Assembly: GCF_017549005.1 (NCBI RefSeq)
Contig: NZ_JAFYYT010000008.1
Coordinates: 1 to 64,000 of the forward strand
Direction: 5' to 3'
DNA length: 64,000 nt
Origin: Ruminococcus sp.
Lineage (GTDB): Bacteria > Bacillota > Clostridia > Oscillospirales > Ruminococcaceae
The position numbers were made by a program, and so were the translations under genes. Below are positions 16,393 through 27,000 of this stretch, one piece after another (within the stretch, counting starts at the first letter, position 1; each line of letters opens with the position of its first letter). Under the pieces are notes generated by a model, which worked only from the letters and a program-made list of their open reading frames with translations, ran no database searches and was not told the origin of the DNA.

Positions 16393-19383
16393 ATGAAAAA
16401 ATTAATATCTGCACTTGCTGCATTTGCAATTATATGCGGCTCATTCACAGGTATTTCATCGCCTTCGGTTTCAGTTTCTTCTGCCAGTGCAGCAGAAGTG
16501 GGGGCAGCTGATATCTACGATTACGACGGCGCTGACAAAAAGACCGATACTATTGAAAAAGGCGGCGTTGTATATGACGTATACGAGAACGCTTCGGGAA
16601 AATATGCCGTTCTCTCGTCAGTAAAGGACGCATCAATACGCGAACTCACCATACTCGCTGTTGTATCCTTAAAGGAGCAGACAGCAGAAGATACAGAAAC
16701 AATAGAGATCGGCGACGACGGCGTAATAAACGATAACGAAGCAGACGGCATACCCGTTGTAGCTATCGGTTACGCAGCCTTCAAGGACTGCGAGTGCTTG
16801 GAAAAGCTCAATCTTTCAAAGAATATCGCCGTTTTCGACTGGAGCTCCATCGCCGAGATATCCATCTGCGAGATAAACGCTCCCGATGACAGCGAGTACT
16901 TCGCTTCGGAAGAGGGCATTTTATACACCAAGGACATGAAGACCCTTGTTGCCTGCCCTCCCGGTATAATGAAAACAGAGATAAACGTCTCGGACAAGAC
17001 CGAAAAAATAGGTGAATTTGCGTTTATATGCTGCAAGGACATCTTACAGGTGGAAATGCCGGGCTCTGTTACCGAAATAGGTCCTTATGCCTTCTTCGGC
17101 TGCAGCGTTATCACAGACATGAAGCTCTCCGAGAACCTGAAGAAAATAAACGTCTATGCCTTTGCAGGCTGCAAGTCGCTCAAGGAGCTCACTATCCCCG
17201 AAAGCGTTGAGACCATATGTGCAGACGCTTTCAAGGACGCAGGCTGCACAGAGACAGAGGGAGACATCTTCTACGTTGACAAATGGGCTGTAGGCTCTGA
17301 ACCCGTTATCGAGACCGGCGACATAAGAGAAGGTACTGTCGGAACCTGCGAGGGACTTTTCATATCAAGGAATTACCTCAGGACCATTTATGTTCCCGCT
17401 TCCGTAAAGCACGTTGGAAGCTATCTTGCCTTAGGCATCAATATGCCCCTTGAAAGAGTCGATTTCTACTGTCCGGAGATACCCGAAAGATGTATCGGCT
17501 GTGTCGGCGTAAAGGAGATCACCATCAACGACCCCAAGTGTAAGATCGCCAACGCTTCAAACGCCCTGCCCTCCTACTGGAGAGAGGTAGAGCCGTATAC
17601 GGGAACTATCGAAGAGGATACTATAGATTATACTCTTGAACGTGAAAGTGTAAAAGTTCATGCAGCCAATTCGGCAGCTTCAACCCGTCATATAGCTATA
17701 AATACAGTTCTGACGGAGCTCAGCACCAATAACGATAAAAATGAAGATCCCGACGATACTGTAATAACAAGGGTAAACAGAACTGCCGTAACAGCAGATA
17801 GCGCAAAAATCAGCGATAACAGCGTAATACAGCAAAAAGTACAGTACTACACGGAGAAGGCAAAGAGCACCGAAGATCTTCCCATGAGAAATGCCGCTCC
17901 CATAAAGAGAAACAAGCCCGTCAAGTATGACACCATTATCCGCGGCTACAGCAACTCCACAGCAGAGACCTACGCTCTGAGATACAAGAGGGTATTCGAG
18001 GAGTTCGTTCCTGCGTCGGCAAACGTCGGCCCCGATATAGTTACCGATGAAGATGCAAACATAACATACTGGATATACGGCAAATCATGCGCTACCGCAA
18101 GACTTGACGGTCCTCACGATCAGTACACGGACGTTGTTGTTCCCGATAATATCAACGGTGTCCCTGTAACGACCTTTGTTGTAAACTGCAATCTGTACGC
18201 AGGCAAGGTCACTCTCCCTGCGTCCATAGAAAATTTCTCGGACAATCTCGACCTTCAGGACGACAATACCGAGTATTATGAGGTAAGCGAGGATAACCCG
18301 TACTACAAGTCGGTGGACGGCATTATTTACAATAAGGATATGACAGAGCTTATAAAAGTTCCGTCAAGGTACGAGTATGAAGAGGTAGTCGTTCCCGATA
18401 CGGTAAAGACCATACACAGGGGCGCCTTCCACAGTCTCAGACACGTTAAAAGCGTAATACTCCCCGAGGGACTTGAAGTCATCGGCGCCAACGCTTTCTG
18501 CGGTTCATCAAAGCTCTGCAAGATATATATGCCGGAGACTCTCGATACTATCTGCGACAACGCATTCAACGGCTGTGTTGCCCTTGAGGAGATACTTATC
18601 CCCGACAGCGTAACTCACATCGGCTTCAATGCCTTTGACCAGTGCCCTGCTGTTGAGTACGAGGACGGTTACGGCTACCTTGAAGGCTGGCTGGTCGATG
18701 TTGATGAAGAAGTAAAAAATGTTGCTCCTAAGTACGGCACAAAGGGCATTGCAAGAGTGTCCGCAAGGAGCTCCATAACGATACCAAAAAGCGTTACCAA
18801 AATGAGCTGGGAAATGATACCCGATGACAGCTACAGCATTATGGAAAGAGCCGATGTTTTTGCAAATAAGATAGACTTTGACGCATTCAGGAGCGCATAT
18901 TTCATGAAGGATATCTATATCTACGATCCCGAATGCGAAATATGCGCCGGAAATCAGACTATCCCCGCACAGCACCTTGAATTTGACGAGGACAGCACTT
19001 TTATCCGCACACTTTTTGACGAACCGCGCAGCTGCAACGCCCTTACAAGAACTCCCTACGGAGAACTTCGCATATACGGCGACACACACGCAGCAGATAC
19101 GGTTATCCACGGCTATAAGGGCTCTACTGCAGAGCTGTACGCCGAGTACTACGGCATTAAGTTCTCGGCTCTCGACGATGAGACTGTCTACAAGAACGGC
19201 GACCTCAACGGCGACGGAAAGCTCACTGTGGCAGATTACCTGTACATAAACAAGTACATCGCAGGCAAATACCAGTTCACCGAGCAGCAGTTCCGCTCGG
19301 CAGACCTCAACGGCGACGGAAAAGCCGATGTATTCGATCTGGTCGAGTACAGAAAAGCACTTCTTTCCGATATAGATCAATAA
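16393..19383 (+). CDS. Secreted BspA-type leucine-rich-repeat protein with C-terminal dockerin
   Basis: The 996-residue protein has a signal peptide (residues 1-34, ending SASA). It carries two blocks of BspA-like (LRR_5) repeats, about residues 100-300 and 585-760, with units such as TEIGPYAFFGCSVITDM and ITSIPDSVTHIGFNAF-like repeats. Between and after them are Thr/Asp-rich linkers. RGYSNSTAETYA and HGYKGSTAELYA are the capping motifs common in ruminococcal LRR proteins. The last 65 residues are a type I dockerin (DLNGDGKLTVADYLYIN and DLNGDGKADVFDLVEYR). It should be exported and attached to a scaffoldin, probably for binding proteins or cell surfaces. It is divergent from agrBAC, suggesting quorum control. 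A GAGG ribosome site precedes the start. Confidence 0.88.
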   Translation: MKKLISALAAFAIICGSFTGISSPSVSVSSASAAEVGAADIYDYDGADKKTDTIEKGGVVYDVYENASGKYAVLSSVKDASIRELTILAVVSLKEQTAEDTETIEIGDDGVINDNEADGIPVVAIGYAAFKDCECLEKLNLSKNIAVFDWSSIAEISICEINAPDDSEYFASEEGILYTKDMKTLVACPPGIMKTEINVSDKTEKIGEFAFICCKDILQVEMPGSVTEIGPYAFFGCSVITDMKLSENLKKINVYAFAGCKSLKELTIPESVETICADAFKDAGCTETEGDIFYVDKWAVGSEPVIETGDIREGTVGTCEGLFISRNYLRTIYVPASVKHVGSYLALGINMPLERVDFYCPEIPERCIGCVGVKEITINDPKCKIANASNALPSYWREVEPYTGTIEEDTIDYTLERESVKVHAANSAASTRHIAINTVLTELSTNNDKNEDPDDTVITRVNRTAVTADSAKISDNSVIQQKVQYYTEKAKSTEDLPMRNAAPIKRNKPVKYDTIIRGYSNSTAETYALRYKRVFEEFVPASANVGPDIVTDEDANITYWIYGKSCATARLDGPHDQYTDVVVPDNINGVPVTTFVVNCNLYAGKVTLPASIENFSDNLDLQDDNTEYYEVSEDNPYYKSVDGIIYNKDMTELIKVPSRYEYEEVVVPDTVKTIHRGAFHSLRHVKSVILPEGLEVIGANAFCGSSKLCKIYMPETLDTICDNAFNGCVALEEILIPDSVTHIGFNAFDQCPAVEYEDGYGYLEGWLVDVDEEVKNVAPKYGTKGIARVSARSSITIPKSVTKMSWEMIPDDSYSIMERADVFANKIDFDAFRSAYFMKDIYIYDPECEICAGNQTIPAQHLEFDEDSTFIRTLFDEPRSCNALTRTPYGELRIYGDTHAADTVIHGYKGSTAELYAEYYGIKFSALDDETVYKNGDLNGDGKLTVADYLYINKYIAGKYQFTEQQFRSADLNGDGKADVFDLVEYRKALLSDIDQ

Positions 19384-19387
19384 AGGC

Positions 19388-19421
19388 AAAGGGCGTGATA
19401 GAAATTATCACGCCCTTTTTA
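19388..19421. terminator. Bidirectional terminator
   Basis: A stem AAGGGCGTGATA/TATCACGCCCTT is followed by TTTTAT on the plus strand. It serves the LRR-dockerin gene and probably also the convergent sugar-binding lipoprotein gene. Confidence 0.88.
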
Positions 19422-19441
19422 TAGAGTATTGGTAGAAAGCT

Positions 19442-20575
19442 TTATTTTTCCGCTGCCTTTGTTACAGCTTCGATGTATTTGCCCGAATCGTCCCACTTGT
19501 ACATACCTGTGTTTACCATTACCTGCAGGTTGTCCTTTGTGAGGACTGTAGGAACGAGCAGATAGGACTGAACATACTTTGCACCGTTCTGATAGGACTC
19601 GGTATCGTATCTTACGTCAACTGCGAGAGAGTCGATAAGTCTGCCTGTAGGCGTCTCACCGTTGAGTATCCTCTTGCTGACCTCGAAAGCTACGCTTGCT
19701 TCATCGCGGACGTTCTTGAATACAGTCATGGACTGCTTTCCGTCAATGATATTCTTGAGGTTGTCGATATCGCCGTCCTGACCTGTTATAACAGGCTGAT
19801 TATTGCCCTTGTAGTTTCCTGCGAGAGCCTTTGTTACGCCGAGTGCGGTAGAATCGTTGGCACATAATACTGCGTCGAGCTTTTCGCTTGTATAGTACTT
19901 GCCGAAGGTCTTCTTCATGTCCTTTTCGGCATTGCTTGTCAGCCAGCCCTTTGTAGCAGTATCCTCAAAGGTGGTATTGCCCGAGAGTATACGGAGCTTG
20001 CCCGATTCGATATAAGGCTGTATGACATCATAAGCGCCGTCGAAGAACATACGCGCATTGTTGTCTGCGGAGTCTCCCGATACTATCTCGATATTGTAAG
20101 GACCCGATGTGTGGTCAAGGTCGAGTGCGTCGCGTATATAGGCTCCCTGGAGTTTGCCGACCTCGAGGTTGTCAAAGGATATGTAATATGTGATAGCCTT
20201 TGTGTTCATGATAAGGCGGTCGTAAGCAACTACAGGCACACCCTTTCCCATAGCTTCGTCGAGAGGCTTTGCAAGGGCGTTTCCGTCTACTGCCGCGATG
20301 AGAAGAAGATCAACTCCCTCATTAAGTATGCCGAGAACATCATTGTTCTGGCGTGTCGCATCGTTATTTGAAAAAGTGAGCTTTACCTCATAGCCTGCCT
20401 TCTCAAAAGAATTCTTGAGGTATTCGCCGTCAGTGTTCCAGCGTTCGAGCTCGGCAGTTGGCATACATATGCCGACTGTCTTTTTGCTGTTGCTGTCTTT
20501 TTCATCTTTTGTTCCACACGATGTCATTCCGCACAGCATCACCATTGATGTGACTGCTGCAATCATTTTTTTCAT
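19442..20575 (-). CDS. Sugar ABC transporter substrate-binding lipoprotein (ChvE-like)
   Basis: The 377-residue protein has a lipoprotein signal with lipobox MTSC (Cys 20). Two periplasmic-binding-protein type I lobes follow: VGICMPTAELERWNTDGEYL, then LLIAAVDGNALAKPLDEA, VPVVAYDRLI and LDAVLCANDSTALGVTKAL. This matches multiple-sugar or xylose receptors of the ChvE type. It should sit on the outer face of the membrane and deliver a monosaccharide to an ABC importer or a chemosensory partner. No ATPase or permease for it lies nearby, so it is an orphan receptor here. AAGGAGG precedes the ATG. Confidence 0.88.
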   Translation of the reverse strand: MKKMIAAVTSMVMLCGMTSCGTKDEKDSNSKKTVGICMPTAELERWNTDGEYLKNSFEKAGYEVKLTFSNNDATRQNNDVLGILNEGVDLLLIAAVDGNALAKPLDEAMGKGVPVVAYDRLIMNTKAITYYISFDNLEVGKLQGAYIRDALDLDHTSGPYNIEIVSGDSADNNARMFFDGAYDVIQPYIESGKLRILSGNTTFEDTATKGWLTSNAEKDMKKTFGKYYTSEKLDAVLCANDSTALGVTKALAGNYKGNNQPVITGQDGDIDNLKNIIDGKQSMTVFKNVRDEASVAFEVSKRILNGETPTGRLIDSLAVDVRYDTESYQNGAKYVQSYLLVPTVLTKDNLQVMVNTGMYKWDDSGKYIEAVTKAAEK

Positions 20576-20662
20576 CTCAATTATTCCTCCTTAAATTTCT
20601 GCTGTCACCACTTAAATGAAAGCGTCCCCATACTTTATGACTAATACTGCATTATACTGTTT

Positions 20663-20691
20663 ATTATACTTAAAATGTTTTCCCCTGTCAA
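20663..20691 (-). promoter_or_regulatory. Promoter of the sugar-binding lipoprotein gene
   Basis: On the minus strand TTGACA (20686-20691) and TATAAT (20663-20668) are spaced 17 bases apart. Confidence 0.85.
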
Positions 20692-20830
20692 CTGTTTTGA
20701 AACAATTCCGCAACAAAATGTATAAAAACCTACTTAATTTACAATGTTTAATATTCAAATAGCTGTCTGATACAGCGATTTTCACACATAAGTACTAAGT
20801 TTTGCATATGGCTGTATAATCAGGCTTATA

Positions 20831-20859
20831 TTGATTTTATGCGGACGTTGTGATATAAT
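20831..20859 (+). promoter_or_regulatory. Promoter of the ABC-F gene
   Basis: TTGATT (20831-20836) and TATAAT (20854-20859) are spaced 17 bases apart. This places transcription start near 20866 and supports the GTG start at 20918 over any start further upstream. Confidence 0.8.
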
Positions 20860-20917
20860 GATTGGGTGCAGTCGCATTTTGCGCATTTTTCAAAACATTA
20901 AATTAAGGAGAGTTAAA

Positions 20918-22711
20918 GTGATACTTTTAACAGCTCAGAACATATCAAAGACCTATATGGAGAGAAAAGTTCTTGACGACGTTTCGTTTTTTCTGAACGA
21001 AGGCGACAAGATAGGGATCATCGGTATAAACGGTACGGGAAAGTCCACCCTGCTGAGGATACTTGCAGGGGCTGAGGAGCCCGACAGCGGCGAGGTCATA
21101 CGCACTAACGGCATAAGGATATCCTATCTGCCGCAGATACCCGAGTTTGACGACTGCGGAAGCGTCCTCGGACAGGTCCTCGCTCACCTTCCTGCCGACC
21201 TTATGCACTCAAAGGAGTACGAGGCGAAGTCTGTACTGGACAAGCTGGGGCTTCCCGACTATGACAGGGATATAAGCACTCTTTCGGGCGGTGAAAAAAG
21301 ACGTGCAGGCATTGCCGCAGCACTTATCCAGCCCAGCGATGTGCTGCTCCTTGACGAGCCTACCAACCATATCGACAACGAGACCGCACAGCTCCTCGAG
21401 GACCTGCTGCTGCGCTACAGGGGCGCTATCGTAATGGTCACCCACGACAGATACTTCCTCAACAAGATATGCGGAAAGATTGCGGAGGTCGAAAAGGGCA
21501 GGGTATACACCTGCGAAGGCAATTACAGCGAATACCTGCTGAGAAAGGCTCAGCGCGAAGCCGACGAGGCTGCTGCCGAGCGGAAGAACAAGTCCCTTTA
21601 CCGCCGCGAGCTTGAATGGATAAGCAGGGGCGCCCGTGCGAGAGGGACCAAGTCGAAGGACAGGATAGAGCGCTTTGAAGCCCTGAAAAACAGGGATATC
21701 CCCGTTGAGGCGGAAAAGCTGAAATTGCAGTCCGTTTCGTCGAGACTGGGCAAAAAGACCATCGAAATAGAAGATATCAGCAAGTCTGTTGACGGAAAGC
21801 CCCTTATCAGCGACTTTTCCTACATAATTTCCCGTGACGCAAGAATAGGTATCGTCGGCAGGAACGGTGCGGGAAAGAGTACCTTCCTGAAAATGCTCAT
21901 GGGACAGGTGCAGCCCGACAAGGGCAGGATAGTCCTCGGCGATACAGTGAATATAGGCTATTTTTCGCAGGAATGCGAGACTATGGACCCCACGCTCCGC
22001 GTTATCGAGTATATCCGCGAGACCGCCGACCGTGTGCAGACTCCCGACGGCGTGGTGACGGCTTCGCAAATGCTGGAACCCTTCCTCTTTACGCCGGAGC
22101 TCCAGTGGAACAGGATAGAAAAGCTCTCGGGCGGCGAGAGAAAAAGGCTGTATCTGCTGAAAATACTCATGACAGCGCCGAATATACTCCTCCTTGACGA
22201 GCCTACCAACGACCTTGATATAGCGACTCTCACCATACTCGAGGACTACCTTGAGAATTTCAGCGGAGCTGTTATCGCTGTCTCCCACGACAGGTATTTC
22301 CTTGACAAAATGGCGGACGAGATATTTGAATTCAGGGACGGCAAGTGCACGAGATATAACGGAAATTACACGGATTACGCGGAAAAAGTCCTTGCGGACA
22401 GCTCCGCGGAGGAGAATAAGTCCAGAAAGAAGGGCGAGAAGAAGGAGCGCGTTTACACCGGCAGGACAAAGCTGAGATTTTCCTTCAAGGAGCAGCGTGA
22501 ATACGACACTATCGACGACGATATCGCAAAGCTCGAGCAGGATATCGCCGATACCGAAAAGGAAATCGCCTCAAACGCTTCGGATTATGTGAAACTGCAG
22601 GAGCTTTCCGACAAAAAAGAGCTCCTCGAACAGGAGCTTTCGGAAAAAATGGAGCGCTGGGTCTATCTCAACGACCTTGCAGAGCGTATCGCCAAAGGAG
22701 AGACCGTATAA
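20918..22711 (+). CDS. ABC-F family ATPase (Uup/YfmR-like ribosome factor)
   Basis: The protein has 597 residues from a GTG at 20918 behind AAGGAGAG. It has two ABC domains: Walker A GINGTGKST (about residue 37), signature LSGGEKRRAG, Walker B VLLLDEPTNHID; then Walker A GRNGAGKST (about 345), LSGGERKRL and ILLLDEPTNDLD. The interdomain linker is charged and helical. The C-terminal 80 residues form a coiled coil (DDDIAKLEQDIADTEKEIA) as in Uup. There are no membrane segments, so it acts on ribosomes rather than as a transporter. It is a single gene with its own promoter. Whether it is housekeeping or antibiotic-protective cannot be decided from sequence. Confidence 0.88.
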   Translation: MILLTAQNISKTYMERKVLDDVSFFLNEGDKIGIIGINGTGKSTLLRILAGAEEPDSGEVIRTNGIRISYLPQIPEFDDCGSVLGQVLAHLPADLMHSKEYEAKSVLDKLGLPDYDRDISTLSGGEKRRAGIAAALIQPSDVLLLDEPTNHIDNETAQLLEDLLLRYRGAIVMVTHDRYFLNKICGKIAEVEKGRVYTCEGNYSEYLLRKAQREADEAAAERKNKSLYRRELEWISRGARARGTKSKDRIERFEALKNRDIPVEAEKLKLQSVSSRLGKKTIEIEDISKSVDGKPLISDFSYIISRDARIGIVGRNGAGKSTFLKMLMGQVQPDKGRIVLGDTVNIGYFSQECETMDPTLRVIEYIRETADRVQTPDGVVTASQMLEPFLFTPELQWNRIEKLSGGERKRLYLLKILMTAPNILLLDEPTNDLDIATLTILEDYLENFSGAVIAVSHDRYFLDKMADEIFEFRDGKCTRYNGNYTDYAEKVLADSSAEENKSRKKGEKKERVYTGRTKLRFSFKEQREYDTIDDDIAKLEQDIADTEKEIASNASDYVKLQELSDKKELLEQELSEKMERWVYLNDLAERIAKGETV

Positions 22712-22880
22712 AATCTCAGTATTTCAGGCTTATTGCCCGTTCAATAACTGCTCCGGGAAAATTTTTCAGTTTTACTAAGAGTTTTTGCATTTTTATCCGT
22801 CTAATATATGTGTAAGCAAATTATTATATAGTATATGCTGTTACACACTACTAACTTTTTGTGGAGCACTTAATTTATGG

Positions 22881-22909
22881 TTGACAAATGATATACATAA
22901 TGTTATAAT
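22881..22909 (+). promoter_or_regulatory. Promoter of the GT2-GtrA operon
   Basis: TTGACA (22881-22886) and TATAAT (22904-22909) are perfect hexamers at 17-base spacing, with a leader of about 75 bases. The stretch 22712-22880 before it shows nothing recognisable. Confidence 0.88.
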
Positions 22910-22990
22910 ATTTTTGTATATTGTTTAGCGGATAAGCCGCTTTTTCGCCTTTTACAGGCAATATTCAGATGAGAAACGGAGTAATAAGCA

Positions 22991-24076
22991 ATGGGTATCA
23001 GCGTTGTACTGCTGGCATACAAGGAAGCGGAGAATCTTGCATTCCTGCTGCCTAAAATAAAGGAAATGATGGACAGTCTCCCCGAGGAGTACGAGATACT
23101 GGTCATTGACACGAAGGAGCCCCTCGACAATACCTCAGAGGTATGCGCTCAGTTCGGGGCAAGATATATAAATCAGGAGTTCCCCGGCTTCGGCGGAGCT
23201 TTCAAAACAGGCATAAAATATGCGGAAAAGGACAAGTTCCTCATACTTGACAGCGACGGCTCCCACGACCCGAAGTATATCCCCTCAATGTATAAGAAGT
23301 TCACTGAGGAAAACTGCGACCTTGTCATAGGCTCGCGCTACACCGAGGGCGGCGAGACCAACGACGCGAAGAGCTCAATAATCATGTCGCATATACTCAA
23401 CGGATTTTTCCGTATCTGCCTGGGCATAAAGGCAAAGGACATCTCCACGGACTACCGCCTCTACCGCACCGAGCAGCTCAAAAATGTGGAGCTTGAAAAC
23501 GTGAACTACGACGTACTGCAGGAGGTCCTCCTGCGTATGAAGCAGAACAAGCCCGACCTGAAAATAGGCGAAGTGCCCATATCCTTTCAGAAGCGCAAGT
23601 ACGGCGAGTCCAAGCGCCGCCTTATACCCTTCATCATCGGCTATATGAAGTCGCTTGTGCGCTTCACTTTCATCAGGTACCCCATTCTCAGGAATATCTT
23701 CCTCTACGGAGTTTTCGGCGTCCTTGCATTTGTCCTTGACTATTCCGTTTCCCTCGGACTTGCAAAGACCGTAATGAAAAGCGTTCCCGAAGCCGCAAGC
23801 ATAATCGGAAACATCGTCGGCTTCCTTTTCACATTCACTACCAATACCTTCTGGAATTTCAAGGTAAAGGGCAAATTCCTTGCGCGAGCCGCTTCCTACG
23901 GAGGCATAACGCTCCTCGGCATGGGAATTTCAACAGCTTGCATACATCTTTTCAAGAACAGAATGAACTTTGCACTCCTGAAGCTTATAGTGCTGATATT
24001 CGTATCAGTGATACAGTTTGTACTGAATAAGCTCATAACCTACAACGAAAAAGTCATAAAAAGCGATAATAAGTAA
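22991..24076 (+). CDS. GT2 glycosyltransferase fused to GtrA-like membrane domain
   Basis: The 361-residue protein has an N-terminal GT-A domain of the DPM1 type: SVVLLAYKEAENL, ILVIDTKE, the metal-binding LILDSDGSHDP, and IGSRYTEGG. Residues about 235-355 form a GtrA-like domain of four membrane segments (ILRNIFLYGVFGVLAFVLD). Such proteins charge a polyprenyl phosphate with a sugar and assist its flipping, supplying cell-wall glycosylation. GGAG lies about 11 bases before the ATG. It is followed 18 bases later by a YfhO protein, which uses such lipid-linked sugars in several Firmicutes, so the two probably act in one glycosylation pathway. Confidence 0.85.
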   Translation: MGISVVLLAYKEAENLAFLLPKIKEMMDSLPEEYEILVIDTKEPLDNTSEVCAQFGARYINQEFPGFGGAFKTGIKYAEKDKFLILDSDGSHDPKYIPSMYKKFTEENCDLVIGSRYTEGGETNDAKSSIIMSHILNGFFRICLGIKAKDISTDYRLYRTEQLKNVELENVNYDVLQEVLLRMKQNKPDLKIGEVPISFQKRKYGESKRRLIPFIIGYMKSLVRFTFIRYPILRNIFLYGVFGVLAFVLDYSVSLGLAKTVMKSVPEAASIIGNIVGFLFTFTTNTFWNFKVKGKFLARAASYGGITLLGMGISTACIHLFKNRMNFALLKLIVLIFVSVIQFVLNKLITYNEKVIKSDNK

Positions 24077-24094
24077 GAAAGGAAGGGATAAGCT

Positions 24095-27000
24095 GTGTCA
24101 TCTAAAGCCCCGAAAGCTGATTTCCTGAAAAAAAACATGGATACTCTCGGTTCCGTGCTGAGAGTACTGATAGTATTCACCATAGCAATTGCGACAGGTA
24201 TCGTTATATTCAAGAAAAAGGAGATATCTCCATACGGTCCCAACGATATCCTTTCCATCGACCTCTGGGGACAGTACTTCCCCATGTACCGCAAGTTTGC
24301 CCTTGACCACGGATTTTCCGAGGCAATGTACAACTGGAGCGGCGCTCTCGGCTTCAATAACTGGGTGCAGAACGCCTTCTACACAAGGAGCATATTCCTT
24401 ATACCCTTCGGACTTGTTCCCTTTGCAAAGTGCATAACCTATATAGATATGGTAGCTCTGCTGAGGTTCGGTCTCGGAGCGGCAGCCTGCCAGCTCTACG
24501 CAGAGTACAGGTTCAGAAGCAAGAGCCCCGTTATAATGGCAGCCTCCATAGGTTACGGTCTCTGCTCCTACGCAACATCATTTATCATGCAGTTCATGTG
24601 GACTGACGGACTTTTCCTTGCTCCGCTGGTGCTTTTCGGACTTGAAAAAATGATGAACGGCAAGTCGCCCCTCATGTATGTTGTAACCCTTGCGCTTACT
24701 ATCTATACCAATTTCTATACAGGCTTCGGAGTATGTCTTTTCACGGGCTTCTACTTCATTGCGGAGTGGCTCAAGAGGGAATACACCGATAAAGACGGCA
24801 AAAAGCTCTGCGTAAAGGCGAATATCAAGGCAAGAGCCGCACTTTTCGGACGTTTCAGCCTTTATTCCGTGCTCGGCGGACTTCTCACAGCATTCATTCT
24901 TCTCCCTACGTTAAAGGGACTCTCCCTTACAGAATCCGCAAACGAGGGCAGATTTGACTTCAAGCAGTGGTATCACACCCTTGCGGAGAACGTTTCCGCA
25001 ATGCTCCCCACAACTCCTGCGTCACTTGAATACGGCGTTGCAAATATAGCTGTGGGACTCTTCGCGTTCCTGCTTATCCCGCTGTACTTCATGAACACTG
25101 AGATAAAGCCGAAGAACAAGCTCCTCACAGGCGGATTTCTGGGCGTTCTCTACGCAGGTCTCAACTATAATCCTATGGACTGGCTGTTCAACGGCTTCCA
25201 CTTCCCAAATCAGCTCCCTGGACGCTGGAGCTTCCTCTTCTCCCTTGCCATAGCGATAGTCGTTTCAGAGGGAATAGCAAAGAGAAAGGGCATAAAGCTC
25301 ACAAGCATAATCGCCTCGCTGATAATAGCGCTGTTCTTCACGGGATATGCGAAATTCGGCAATCTCTCACAGGAAAAGCTGGACAAGCTCTCCTACTGGA
25401 ACAAGCTCATTATCGTATTTGCTGTCCTTATGGCATTCAGCGTGATATTCGGCTATTTCAGCCAGTATATGGACAAGCAGGCAGAAAAGCTCGAAAAGGC
25501 AGCCGAAACCGAGGGCAAAAAGCTCTCCGATGAAGAAGAAAAGTCAGCAAAGCTCTACAAGGCAAAGGCAGGCGGACTCCGCTTCTGCGCCTTTGTTACA
25601 AGTATACTTCTTTCAGTTGCAATGACTGAGGAGATATGCAGGAACAAGGTCAATGTGGCAACAGCTGACAGCGGCGGTATCCCTGTATCCAACATGGACT
25701 CGTTCATCAGGGTCAGCGAAGCCCTTTACAAATACGGCACCAAGTACGACAGCGGAAAGAACGAGTTCTACCGTATCGAAGCCAACGAGGGCTGGACGTT
25801 CAATACCTCGATGATAGGCGATTTCAAGGGTATCGGCTACTACGGCTCCACCCTTAACCACGGAGTATACGACCTTCTCCGCGACATGGGCAACAGGATA
25901 TACGCAAACAACGTAAGCTCGGTGTATAACAACTCCTCCCTCTTCCAGAACAGCCTCTTCGGAATAAAGTACATCATCGACAGGGGCAGGTATTTCGAGT
26001 CAAGAAGCGGCAAGGGCTATGAACTCATCGACAATAACGACGACTGTCTCGTATGGGAGAACAAAACTCCTTTCCCCATCGCTTTCGCAGCTTCAAAGGA
26101 GATACTCACAGCAACGGTAACGCCCGACAATGTACAGGCTGTATACGATCAGAACGACCTCCTCAACAAGCTCTGCGGCAGCGGGACTGACGTATTCGAG
26201 CATATAGACCCTGCGGACTTCATAAACGATAACGCAGATATCGACACCTCCAACGGCGTATGGATGTATCATGACTTCTCAAGGATAGACGACAATCTTC
26301 CCGTGACCATAACATGGGTATATATCGCACAGGACGATATGCCCATATATCTCGAGCATAACTTCGGCGGCGGTCAGCTTACCGTAAACGGCAGCAACTA
26401 CGACCTCGGAGCAGAAAAGTTCAGATGTATCGGCTCATATGAACCGGGTACGGAGATACGCATAGAGTATACCGCCAATGATATCGGCAGAGGCAGCTTC
26501 GGACTCGACCTCTACCGCTTCAACATGGACAAATGGAACGCTGTTTACGACAACGTAAAGGCAAACGGACTCGAGGTCTCGTCCTTTAAGAACACCCGTA
26601 TCAAGGGCTCTCTCAACGCCTCCGAGGCAGGTCTTGTAATGACATCTATCCCTCAGGACGGCGGCTGGACAGTCTACGTTGACGGAAAAAAGACCTCGGA
26701 TTTCAAGGTGCTCGGTACGCTTATCGGCTTCAATGTCGGGGCAGGCAGCCACGATATCGAGTTCAGATACCATGTTCCCGCATTAAAGGCAGGTGCCCTG
26801 ATAACGCTCCTTGCACTTGCGGCGCTGATATTCTGCCTGAGAGTCCGCAAAAACGGCGGCTTCAGGCTTAAAAAGAAGGAAAAGGCACCCAAGACCGAGG
26901 AAAAAGCTCCCGAAGCTGAAAAAAGCGGCAAATCTGAAAAAGCTGCTGAAAAGAGCAGCGACAAAAGCAAAAAGAGCTCCAAAAAGGCAGAAAAAACCGA

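Noticed and set aside
16223-16429. Minus-strand 68-codon frame upstream of agrB as a possible agrD
   Set aside because: It covers both divergent promoters and the LRR start codon, has no ribosome site, and lacks the Cys core and charged tail of AgrD.
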